This document shows, piece by piece, positions 5,645 through 13,468 of a stretch of 20,626 nt of DNA. The notes beneath the pieces were generated by a model. The model saw nothing but the letters and a program-made list of their open reading frames with translations. It did not search any database and had not been told where the DNA came from. A program made the position numbers and the translations under genes. Position 1 is the first letter of the stretch; each line of letters opens with the position of its first letter. Origin of the DNA: Actinomycetales bacterium (GTDB lineage Bacteria; Actinomycetota; Actinomycetes; Actinomycetales; Actinomycetaceae); NCBI GenBank assembly GCA_022838965.1, contig JALHDK010000032.1:5045-25670 (forward strand), read 5' to 3'.

Positions 5645-8600
5645 GTACCCGAACGGCAGCAGCGAGAAGTTCTGCGTCCCCCAGCACCCAGCGCATCACC
5701 CGCAGCAGCCACCGCGCCCACTCCTGCTGCGCCCCGGCGGCGTACTCGATCTGGCCGTAGGGGTCGAACACCCACTTCATCCAGCCCATGCCCATCTCGA
5801 CCATCGCGGCCGAGTCGGCGTTGCCGAGCGGGTCGTGCGCCCCCACCTTCGCGAGCCGCACCGACCGTTCGCCGTCCACCACGGTGATGGGCTCCACCAG
5901 TTCCACCACGGACCCGGCCACCGCGGTGACGTCGGTCTTGAACTCGCGCGCACGGTACTTCACCTGCACCCGGTCGTTGGGCGCGAAGGACCCGCCCTCG
6001 ACCGTGATCCGCGCGGGATTGGCGGAGTCGATGGTGCCCGGGTGGTAGTCGTACCAGTCAAAGTGGCTGCCGGGGTCATGGGTGTCGTACATCGCCACCT
6101 GCACGCCGCCGGTGAACGTCACGCCCTCGGTGAGCGTCAGGGTGTCCCCGGCGCGCGTCATGGTCCGCACCACGGTGTCGTCGCCCAGCCGGACGACGAC
6201 GCGCCCGGAGGCCCGGATCGCGGCCCGGCCCGCGTCGTCGCCCAGCGTCAGGGTCCCGCCGCCCGGCTGCACGGTGGCCGGGTACAGGCTCCCCGAGCCG
6301 CCGATGGCACGGCCGAGGCCGTAGACGCCCTTGCCGATGAGCCAGAAGATGCCACCCCACGTGCTGCCGGCGAGGACGTTGACGAGCCCGCCGTGCGTGA
6401 GGAGGTCGAAGAAGGCGTGGAAGCCGTCGAAGACGGAGGCGTTCTGCTGCTTGCGCACGCTCACCGCTCCGGTGGGTGGGGCGGCGCCCTCCGCGCGGAC
6501 CGAGTACACCGCGCCGCTGACCGACACCACCCGCACCGTGGCCCGCCGGGAGCCCTGCACCACCTGCAGCGTGTCATTCGCGGCGATCGCCACGCCCGCG
6601 GTGGCGGGGATGGTGAGCGCCCACTGTCCGCCGGTGCCCGCGGCGAGGCTGGCATCGAGGAACCGCGAGAAGTCGGGCAGTTCGGTGTCCGTGGCGAGGA
6701 TGCCCGGCAGCTCGAGGGCGAGCATCGGGAAGGCGTTGAACCACAGCGGACCCCAGCGCGCGTACTGCAGCGTGTGTTCCAGCTCGTGGTCCGCGAGCGA
6801 CTGCCCACGGTCGATCTCCGTGGTCTCGGACTCGGGGACGAGCAGCGTCCCCGGTCCCACGGTCCCGGCCACCGTCCCGGCCGCCTGGTACGCCACGGCG
6901 ACGAGCGAGGCGCCCGCCGGGGTCGCCAGAGTCGCGGCCGCGGGGCCCTCCACCAGCAGCACGCCGCCGTCGCGCGCGAGGGTGGCGACGAACGCGTCCG
7001 CCTGCCGGGTGAGGGACGCGACGGTCACGCCGGTGGCGTCGAAGGCCTCCCCGAAGGTCACCTCGAGCGCCTGCGCGCCCGCGACGACGGTGGCCGGGTG
7101 GGTGACATCACCGTCGACGACGCCGATGACGCCGCCCCCGAGCGCGTCCGGCCGCCACACCGCGAACGTCACCTGGGTGGTCGGTCCGGTGCCGGAGCGG
7201 GTGCCCTCGATCGCGAGGAAGGGCCCACCGTTCCCCGGGTCCGCGACGGTGACGTGCTGGATCGTCCCCGCTCCCCCGGCGGTGAGCGGCGGCCCGTCCA
7301 CGAGCCGCAGCCGCCCGCCGGTCGCGGAGGCCACCCGGTGCCAGCTCTCCGGCCCCCCGGTCTCCCGCAGTCGCACGAGGTCGCCGGCCTGGAAGCGCGG
7401 GAAGGGCACGTCGACGTCGGCACCGCCCACCCGGGTCCTGGGTCGCGCGATCACCTCCGCCGGGCCGACCACCTCGCACGCGTAGGCCCATCCCGTCCCG
7501 CCGAGGCGCACCGCGCGCAGGCCGGAGGCGGCGAGGTCAAGGGGGCGGTCGAGGGTCACGGTGACGCGGATGGACCGCACCGCCGCCACCCTCCCGCCCA
7601 CGAGGACGGGTCGACCGGGTTCGAGGTCGGAAACCGGGGTGGGGGTGGGCCGGGTCGCGCGGACCACCCCAGCGGCGACGTCGACGCCCGCGGCGAACGG
7701 CGCGGGGTCGGGCACCGCGAGACCGACGACGTCGGACCGGGTGAGTCCCGTGAGCCGGCGCGCGCCGGGTGCCAGCGGGAGGCGTTCCACGGTCCAGGGT
7801 GAGGCGCCGCCGGGAGCGCGGTCGAGGATGACGACGTCGTGGACCGGCGCGCCCGGTACCACCCGCACGTGGGTGACGCCGCCGCCCGTGCAGCGCACCA
7901 CCACCCGGCCGGCGCTGCCGTCGGGGGCGGCCCCGGCGACCTCCGGAACGTAGGTGAGCCGCGCCTCCGCGCCGAGTGGCCCGCTGGCCCGGCCGAGGAC
8001 GCTGCCCGCGGTGACGCGGTGGAACTGGATGGTGGCCGCGCCGGTGATCGCGGCGGGCAGCGGGGTGTCGAGGACGACGCCGGAGGTGCCGGTGTGGCCC
8101 TCCACGCGGACCCCGACGGTGGTGCCGCCCCCGGTGACCACCCCGGCCGTGCCGACCGGGGGGCGGGCGCTGCTGCCGAAGTCGAGGTCCGCTCCGGCCA
8201 TGGTCACGGTGGTCCCTGCGCCGACGACGCCGAGCGCCACCTCCACCGGCGTGGCCAGCCCGGCCGGCAGCGGGCGCTCCAGGGGCACCGCCGCCTGGAG
8301 TCCGGTCACCCGCGCCACGGTGACCACGCCCCCACTGGTGAGCCGGACGAGGTCGGCGGGGGCGTAGCTCGCGGCGGTGCCCCGCGCGTCGAGGGAGGTG
8401 GCGAGCGCCCCGGCGGGACGTGCCTCGCCCGCGGCGACGGTCACGTGGACGAGGCTGAGTGCGGCGTTCCCGAGGCCGGGGAGGTCCTCGTCGAGCTGGA
8501 CCTTCTCCCCGCTCCCCACCCGGACAGTGCCAACCACCAGCGCCGTGGCGAGGGCGCTGCCGTCGTCCACCACCACGCGGTCGCCGGCGCGCAGGCCGGT

Positions 8601-10229
8601 CGCGGCGGACGCGGTGAGGAAGGTGCGGGGCTCCAGCGTCCCGACCGCGCCGGGACCGGGGACGAGTTCCGTGACGGTGCAGGCGACGTCGTGGCGGGTG
8701 TCGAGGGGGGCGTCCAGGTGGAGGCCGCCGCGCGGGAACCAGGGGGTGAGCGTCCCGGGTGCCACCGGGACGCCGACGCCGCCGTGCCGGGTCCAGGACG
8801 GCAGGGTGGCGGCGTCCACCCAGTCCCGTCCCGCCAGCGCCATGGACGCGAGCAGGGTGCGCGGCCGTCCGGCGGGCTCGGCGGCGAGGATGGTGCCGTA
8901 GTGGGTGGGAGTGAACGAGCTGCGCGGGTCGATCACCTCGCCCCGCTGGAGCTCGGCGAACTCGCTGTCCGGGGCCCACACGATGTGCTGGGTGGTGAAC
9001 GCGCGCCCGCCCGTGATCCGGTTGATCACCCCGTCACGCCGCACCCCGAAACCACCGCGCCGGGAGGAGGCGGACAGTCCGTCCGAGCCGAAGAAGGGCG
9101 ACCAGCTGAACAGGGACGCGAACAGGTTGAACCACCAGTCGATCCCGAAGAAGGTCAGGATGTTGTTCTGGAAGGACCAGGTCAGGGACGAGATGATGAG
9201 GCCCGCGGAGACCCCGCCGGTGGGATCCGCCCGGCCGATGGGGTCGCCGCGGCACACCTCGTACCGTGACCGGGGGTTCCTCTCCACCGGCAGCTCGCCG
9301 GGGAAGCCGCCGGCGCGGCGGGGGTCGTTGTCCCCGCCGTCGAGGGGGTCCGGTTCGCACCAGGTGCCCGTACGCGGATCGAGGCGTCGCAACGGAAGGT
9401 GGACCATCCCGTCGCGCTGGTACCCGCCGAACAGCCCGGGGACGCCGTCGTGGGCGAGCAGACCCTCGCCGTAGGCGTCGCGGGGCACGCGGGTGACGCC
9501 GGTGGGGGTGACGATGCGGACCGGAGTGGCCGACGGGTCGAGGGAGAAGACCGCCCCGAGGGGGGCGCCCACCGGGCCGTCGATGCGGGCGAGACAGCGG
9601 GAACCGTCCCAGAGGAACAGGTGGCGGACCGTGCCGAGGGCGTCGTGGGTGACCCAGTGGCGGCCGGCGTCGTCGACGTGATCGGGACGTGGCACGGGGA
9701 GGCGGTCCCCCGTGCTCGACCACGCGCACCGGTGGGTCTGGCCGCCCTCCCGCCAGGAGCGCACGACGCCATCGGGAGTGGTGGCGATCTGGCGGGAGGC
9801 GGTGGGCGTGGTGATGTGCACCGGACCGGGACCGTGGTGGGCGTAGAACCAGCGGTGGGTGTCGGGGGCGGGATCCTCCCCGCCGGGCAGGCAGGCGATG
9901 ACCCGACCGTCCGCGTCACGGCGCACCTCGACGCCGTCCACCTCCACGAGCTGGTCGTCCCGCCAGCGGTAGTGCTCCGTCCATGCCGCCGCGGCCGTCT
10001 CCACGTGGCGCGCCACCCCGTCCGGGGTGCGTTCCTCGCGGGTGCGGCACACGCCGGGCCAGGTGCGGCTGCCGTCCGGCTCGACCCGGAGGTAGGTGAC
10101 TCCGCCGCCCTCGATCCCGAGGAGGGCGCCCGTGGCCCGGTCACGACGGAACTCGAGGGTGCCGGCCCCCGGGATGACCAGGCGGGTGGTGGTTGTCGTG
10201 GCGGCCGGAGCCGCGGCCTGGGCGGTCAT
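5394..10229 (-). CDS. Giant Rhs-like protein with embedded HELEH zinc-metallopeptidase motif
   Basis: Starts at ATG 10229 (ATGA overlap with the preceding gene; AGGGGG upstream) and runs 1611 codons in one frame. The last 94 residues, after VLG at 5679, look out of frame. Layout: degenerate YD/RHS-type repeats (1-265), an RHS core with LRRLDPRTGTWCEPDPL (280-296) and DPIGRADPTGG (329-339), then an aromatic hydrophobic patch (LTWSFQNNILTFFGIDWWF, 349-367). A long beta-repeat region (about 400-1130) follows, then HELEHTLQYARWGPLWF with HExxH at 1148-1152, and a second hydrophobic segment with GGIFWLIGKGVYGLG (about 1282-1309). Rhs shells encapsulate toxins, and HExxH coordinates zinc in gluzincin-type proteases, so a protease effector or processing enzyme of the tail-like particle is inferred. 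The N-terminus has too few YD repeats to form a complete cage by itself. The cellular target is unknown. Confidence 0.82.
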   Translation of the reverse strand: MTAQAAAPAATTTTTRLVIPGAGTLEFRRDRATGALLGIEGGGVTYLRVEPDGSRTWPGVCRTREERTPDGVARHVETAAAAWTEHYRWRDDQLVEVDGVEVRRDADGRVIACLPGGEDPAPDTHRWFYAHHGPGPVHITTPTASRQIATTPDGVVRSWREGGQTHRCAWSSTGDRLPVPRPDHVDDAGRHWVTHDALGTVRHLFLWDGSRCLARIDGPVGAPLGAVFSLDPSATPVRIVTPTGVTRVPRDAYGEGLLAHDGVPGLFGGYQRDGMVHLPLRRLDPRTGTWCEPDPLDGGDNDPRRAGGFPGELPVERNPRSRYEVCRGDPIGRADPTGGVSAGLIISSLTWSFQNNILTFFGIDWWFNLFASLFSWSPFFGSDGLSASSRRGGFGVRRDGVINRITGGRAFTTQHIVWAPDSEFAELQRGEVIDPRSSFTPTHYGTILAAEPAGRPRTLLASMALAGRDWVDAATLPSWTRHGGVGVPVAPGTLTPWFPRGGLHLDAPLDTRHDVACTVTELVPGPGAVGTLEPRTFLTASAATGLRAGDRVVVDDGSALATALVVGTVRVGSGEKVQLDEDLPGLGNAALSLVHVTVAAGEARPAGALATSLDARGTAASYAPADLVRLTSGGVVTVARVTGLQAAVPLERPLPAGLATPVEVALGVVGAGTTVTMAGADLDFGSSARPPVGTAGVVTGGGTTVGVRVEGHTGTSGVVLDTPLPAAITGAATIQFHRVTAGSVLGRASGPLGAEARLTYVPEVAGAAPDGSAGRVVVRCTGGGVTHVRVVPGAPVHDVVILDRAPGGASPWTVERLPLAPGARRLTGLTRSDVVGLAVPDPAPFAAGVDVAAGVVRATRPTPTPVSDLEPGRPVLVGGRVAAVRSIRVTVTLDRPLDLAASGLRAVRLGGTGWAYACEVVGPAEVIARPRTRVGGADVDVPFPRFQAGDLVRLRETGGPESWHRVASATGGRLRLVDGPPLTAGGAGTIQHVTVADPGNGGPFLAIEGTRSGTGPTTQVTFAVWRPDALGGGVIGVVDGDVTHPATVVAGAQALEVTFGEAFDATGVTVASLTRQADAFVATLARDGGVLLVEGPAAATLATPAGASLVAVAYQAAGTVAGTVGPGTLLVPESETTEIDRGQSLADHELEHTLQYARWGPLWFNAFPMLALELPGILATDTELPDFSRFLDASLAAGTGGQWALTIPATAGVAIAANDTLQVVQGSRRATVRVVSVSGAVYSVRAEGAAPPTGAVSVRKQQNASVFDGFHAFFDLLTHGGLVNVLAGSTWGGIFWLIGKGVYGLGRAIGGSGSLYPATVQPGGGTLTLGDDAGRAAIRASGRVVVRLGDDTVVRTMTRAGDTLTLTEGVTFTGGVQVAMYDTHDPGSHFDWYDYHPGTIDSANPARITVEGGSFAPNDRVQVKYRAREFKTDVTAVAGSVVELVEPITVVDGERSVRLAKVGAHDPLGNADSAAMVEMGMGWMKWVFDPYGQIEYAAGAQQEWARWLLRVMRWVLGDAELLAAAVRVRVVEAAVRHPARAPGPHRAGGVVGERRPVLPARATHRGASRGRVRPGPHGGGGRGPLPSLAAQPNPVVRRPGGTGCARRSTGP
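5678..5682 (-). other. Apparent +1 frameshift in a G5 run of the Rhs-like gene
   Basis: On the coding strand the sequence is GTG CTG GGG GAC GCA. With four Gs instead of five it becomes GTG CTG GGG ACG CAG AAC TTC, entering the frame with better protein-like content, which stays open for 442 codons to 4352. Upstream coding quality (MRWVL) stops exactly here and downstream quality (TQNFSLLPFG) begins exactly here. Possible causes are a natural inactivating indel, a homopolymer sequencing error, or a slip site. Confidence 0.75.
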
Positions 10230-13200
10230 GTCGAGCCCCCTGCGGAGACGGAGACGGAGGCCGAGCCGGTGGCGTACCGGATCGACCGGAGCAGGGCGAG
10301 GATCTCGTCGCGCACGGACTGCACGAGCAGGGTGATGGCGTCCGCCACCTCGGGGCCGAGCGCGTTGACCGCGGCGATCATCCCGCCGATGTCGAGGGCC
10401 CGCAGCTCCGCGCCCACGGTCTCGAGCTGCTCCCCCACGCCGGCGAGGGCGTTGACGGGCAGGATGTCGGTGACCCGGGCCACCTGGGCCGTGATGCCGG
10501 ACAGGTCGGGCATCAGGTTCGCGGGGTCGAGGCCGCGCAGCGTCGCCGCGAGGTCCGCGAGGAGGCGGTCCAGGTCCGCGGCCAGCACGCGGGGGTCCCA
10601 TGCGCGGACCGCCGCGCGGACCTGCGCGTGCACCTCGCCCAGCTCGTCGGCGAGCCTTCCCGGGTCGAGGACGGCCAGTTCCTCGCGGACCACGTCGAGC
10701 ACGGCGAGGAAGCGCTGGGCGAGCGCCCCGGGGTTGAAGAGCTCGACGAGTCGGCGGATGCGGGCCTCCAGGTCGCGCAGCCCGGCGTCGGCGGCGCTGA
10801 GGAACCCCGGCATCAGGTCGACGACGGCCGCCAGCAGCGCGTCGAGTTCCGCGGCGATCGGCTCCGGGTCGAGGGCGGCGAGGAGGGCGTCCAGGTCCCG
10901 GGTGACGGCGGTGGGAAGGAGGGCGTCCAGGAGGTCGGCAGCGGCGTCGAGGTCCGCGGCCGCGGCCCCGGTGAGGGTACCGCGGGCGCGGGCGGTTCGC
11001 TCCCCCAGCAGCCGGATCTCCCCGTCGAGGGCCAGAGCCAGGCCGGCGGGGCCCGCGTCGCCCAGGATCGCGAGGGACGCGGCCGCGTCGAATCCCTCCG
11101 CGGAGAGGATGAGGGAACCTTCGAGCGCGAGCTGGGCGTCCACCTGGGCCGCGGTGACCGGGGTGAGAGCCGCCTCGAGGGCGGCGGCCAGCCGGACGTC
11201 GAGGCCGGCCAGCCGGTCGCGGACGGCCCGCAACGCCCCGGCGGTCCCGTGGAGCAGCTCGTCGATCCGGGCGAGCACCTCCCCGGCGGGGCCGGCGCCG
11301 AGTCCGGCGAGCGCCTCCCGCAGCCTGGCCGGCAGGAACCCGATGAGGCGGACGACATCGCCGGGCCGCAGGTCGGACGGTGGTTCCGCGCGCGCCGGGA
11401 CGCTCGCGGACCCGGCGGGAGGGGTGGTGGCCCGCGGATCGACCGCCGCCCGGACCGGCTCGGCGGCGGCCCGGGCCACCGACTCGCCTGCCGAGCCGAC
11501 CACTGCCGCCGCGCGGGTGGTGAGGGTCTGGGGATCGGGCAGCGGGACGGAGCCGAGGAGGTCGCCGTACGCCTGGATGACGGGTGCGAGGAGGGTGCGG
11601 GGGTGCAGCCGGTCGAGCGCGGCGAGCACCTGGTCGTGGACGGCGCCCACCGGTGCCACCAGCGCCACGAGGTCGACGTCCTCGAAGACGGCAGCGGCGT
11701 CACCCACCAGCTCCGAGATCCCGGCGGTGAGCCGGGAGAGGTCGAGGTGCTCGATCTCGGCGAGGAAGCCGGCCATCGCGGCCTCGAGCTCGGCGATGAC
11801 CTGGGTGGGAACGAGCGCGGCCACGGCGTCGGCCACGGCGGTGAGGCCGTCGCGGACGGTGGCCGCGACGTCGTCGGGGATGGCGAGCCGGGCGGCGACC
11901 TCCCGCAACGGCCGGCCCACCGCCTCGTCCACGTCGATCGAATCCACCAGCGCGAGGAGCTGCTCGACGGCGGCGCGGAGCGGCTCCGGCAGCGGGGCCT
12001 CGGTGAGGAGCGCGGACACCTGGTCGCGGAGGTCCCCGAGCGTCGCGGCGATCTCCGCCGCCGCCTCCATGATGCCGGCGTCCTCGAGGGCGGCGGTGAT
12101 CTCGTCGACGACGCCACGGAACTCCCGCAGGCCGGTGACGGCGCGGGAGAGCACCTCCTCGGCATGTGCCGCGACGGCGGTGATGCCCTCGGTGATCGTC
12201 CCGAGGGCCCGCTCGATGGCGTCGATGGCCTGGCGGAGGACCTCCTCGAGCTGCTCCACCGCCGCCCGGACCAGTGCGGCAGGGTCGGCCGCGGTGAGCA
12301 TCCGCGTCAGCTCGGCGAGCTGGTCGCGGAACGCCGCGACCGGGGCGTCCAGGTCGGCGGCGTCCACCGCGGCCGCCACCGCGGCGATCGCGCTCCCGAG
12401 CCGGGCGCGGAGCGGCCGGAGCGGCAGTTCGCGGAGCAGATCCCGCAGGGCCTGCTGGACGGCGGCCACGGCCTGGTCGACGCCGCCGAGCAGCACCTCG
12501 GTGGCGCGCGCCTCGGCGAGGTCCAGCATCCCGCCGAACCTGGCCACCGCGACGGCCGGATCGACCCCCTCCACCATGCCACGGAACTCGGCGAGGGTGG
12601 CGCGCCACCCGGCCAGCAGGTCGAGGGCGGTCTCGTCCGCCCCGGCGAGCAGGCCGCGCACCTCCCGCACGCCGGCGAGGCCCTGGTCGATCCCGAGCGC
12701 GGCCACGGTGCCGGCCACCCGGCGGAGTTCCTCGGCGAGCTGGGCGACCGTGCTGGCGCGCACCTGGACGACCGCCTGCAGCGCGACGCGCACCCGGACG
12801 GCGTCGCCCGCCTCCGCCGCACTGCGCACGTCGCCGAGGGCGCGGACCAGCCCCTCGGTGAGCCGCGGGTTGATGGTGAGGGTGTCGAGACGGGCCGTGA
12901 CGCCGCCCGCCCATCCGCGCACGCCGTCGATGCCGGCGGTGGGGAACGGCAGCAGGATCTCGAGCGCGGGGGCGAGTAGGGCGCCGGGATCGCGCGGCAG
13001 GCCCCGCTCAACCGTCTCGACCAGGGCACGGAATCGGGACATCCCGCTGCTGACCGCCCGCGCGTGGTCCGCGAACGGCCCGCCGACGCCGTCCAGCAGG
13101 CTCCCGAGGCTGGCACCCCCGACGCTGAGCGCACGCGGATCACCCGACAGCCCCTCCACCAGCCCGGCCACGAGACGCGCGCCCTCGGTGACGGCCGCGA

Positions 13201-13468
13201 CGTGGTCCGCGAGCGGCAGGTCCTCTATCCCCACCGCGTCGAGCAGCGCGGTGAGTGCCTGCGCGAGCGGGGCCACGAGCGCGGCCGGGTCGTCGAGGGC
13301 GGCCCGGGCGGTCGCGATCGCCGTGCCGAGGTCCCCCAGCACGCTGGTGGCGGCGCCGTTCTCGAGGAGGTCGCGCAGGGCCGGTGTGTCGAGGACCGTG
13401 AGGAGGTCGAGCTTGCCCTGGACCGCCTGCGAGAGGTCGAGGGCGGTGAGGTCGTCGAGGAGGCTCAT
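10226..13468 (-). CDS. 1080-residue all-helical repeat protein (tape-measure-like or lipid-interacting)
   Basis: I take the ATG at 13468 (ATGA overlap with the upstream stop, GGAG eight bases before) and not the longer open frame to 14824, which overlaps another gene. The protein is almost wholly Ala/Leu/Asp/Glu/Arg with very few aromatics and no cysteine seen, so long amphipathic helices are expected throughout. The C-terminal fifth has 22-24-residue repeats beginning with LDP, FNP or WDP. A Pro/Ala-rich linker (TTPPAGSASVPARAEPPSDL) in the middle splits it into two halves. There is no signal peptide. Similar composition occurs in tail tape-measure proteins, but these normally lie upstream of the baseplate genes, so the position is unusual. 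An apolipoprotein-like membrane-interacting role is an alternative. The function is unassigned. Confidence 0.8.
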   Translation of the reverse strand: MSLLDDLTALDLSQAVQGKLDLLTVLDTPALRDLLENGAATSVLGDLGTAIATARAALDDPAALVAPLAQALTALLDAVGIEDLPLADHVAAVTEGARLVAGLVEGLSGDPRALSVGGASLGSLLDGVGGPFADHARAVSSGMSRFRALVETVERGLPRDPGALLAPALEILLPFPTAGIDGVRGWAGGVTARLDTLTINPRLTEGLVRALGDVRSAAEAGDAVRVRVALQAVVQVRASTVAQLAEELRRVAGTVAALGIDQGLAGVREVRGLLAGADETALDLLAGWRATLAEFRGMVEGVDPAVAVARFGGMLDLAEARATEVLLGGVDQAVAAVQQALRDLLRELPLRPLRARLGSAIAAVAAAVDAADLDAPVAAFRDQLAELTRMLTAADPAALVRAAVEQLEEVLRQAIDAIERALGTITEGITAVAAHAEEVLSRAVTGLREFRGVVDEITAALEDAGIMEAAAEIAATLGDLRDQVSALLTEAPLPEPLRAAVEQLLALVDSIDVDEAVGRPLREVAARLAIPDDVAATVRDGLTAVADAVAALVPTQVIAELEAAMAGFLAEIEHLDLSRLTAGISELVGDAAAVFEDVDLVALVAPVGAVHDQVLAALDRLHPRTLLAPVIQAYGDLLGSVPLPDPQTLTTRAAAVVGSAGESVARAAAEPVRAAVDPRATTPPAGSASVPARAEPPSDLRPGDVVRLIGFLPARLREALAGLGAGPAGEVLARIDELLHGTAGALRAVRDRLAGLDVRLAAALEAALTPVTAAQVDAQLALEGSLILSAEGFDAAASLAILGDAGPAGLALALDGEIRLLGERTARARGTLTGAAAADLDAAADLLDALLPTAVTRDLDALLAALDPEPIAAELDALLAAVVDLMPGFLSAADAGLRDLEARIRRLVELFNPGALAQRFLAVLDVVREELAVLDPGRLADELGEVHAQVRAAVRAWDPRVLAADLDRLLADLAATLRGLDPANLMPDLSGITAQVARVTDILPVNALAGVGEQLETVGAELRALDIGGMIAAVNALGPEVADAITLLVQSVRDEILALLRSIRYATGSASVSVSAGGST
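10397..10873 (-). repeat. Seven tandem 22-24-residue [LFW][DN]P helical repeats
   Basis: Residues 866-1024 of the helical protein fall into units that start LDPEPIAAEL, PGFLSAADAG, FNPGALAQRF, LDPGRLADEL, WDPRVLAADL, LDPANLMPDL and LPVNALAGVG. Spacings are 21, 24, 23, 23, 23, 23 and 22 residues. The proline breaks each amphipathic helix. This is a protein-level repeat; the DNA units are diverged. Confidence 0.65.

Noticed and set aside
5670..5690. Programmed ribosomal frameshifting at the G5 run
   Set aside because: A +1 slip on GGGG is conceivable, but there is no stop codon, known slippery heptamer or obvious stimulator; an indel is simpler without read data.
3965..7802. Long plus-strand frames (3965-5887, 5499-7802)
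   Set aside because: Arg/Gly/Pro-rich antisense shadows of the Rhs-like gene; they lack ribosome sites and family motifs.
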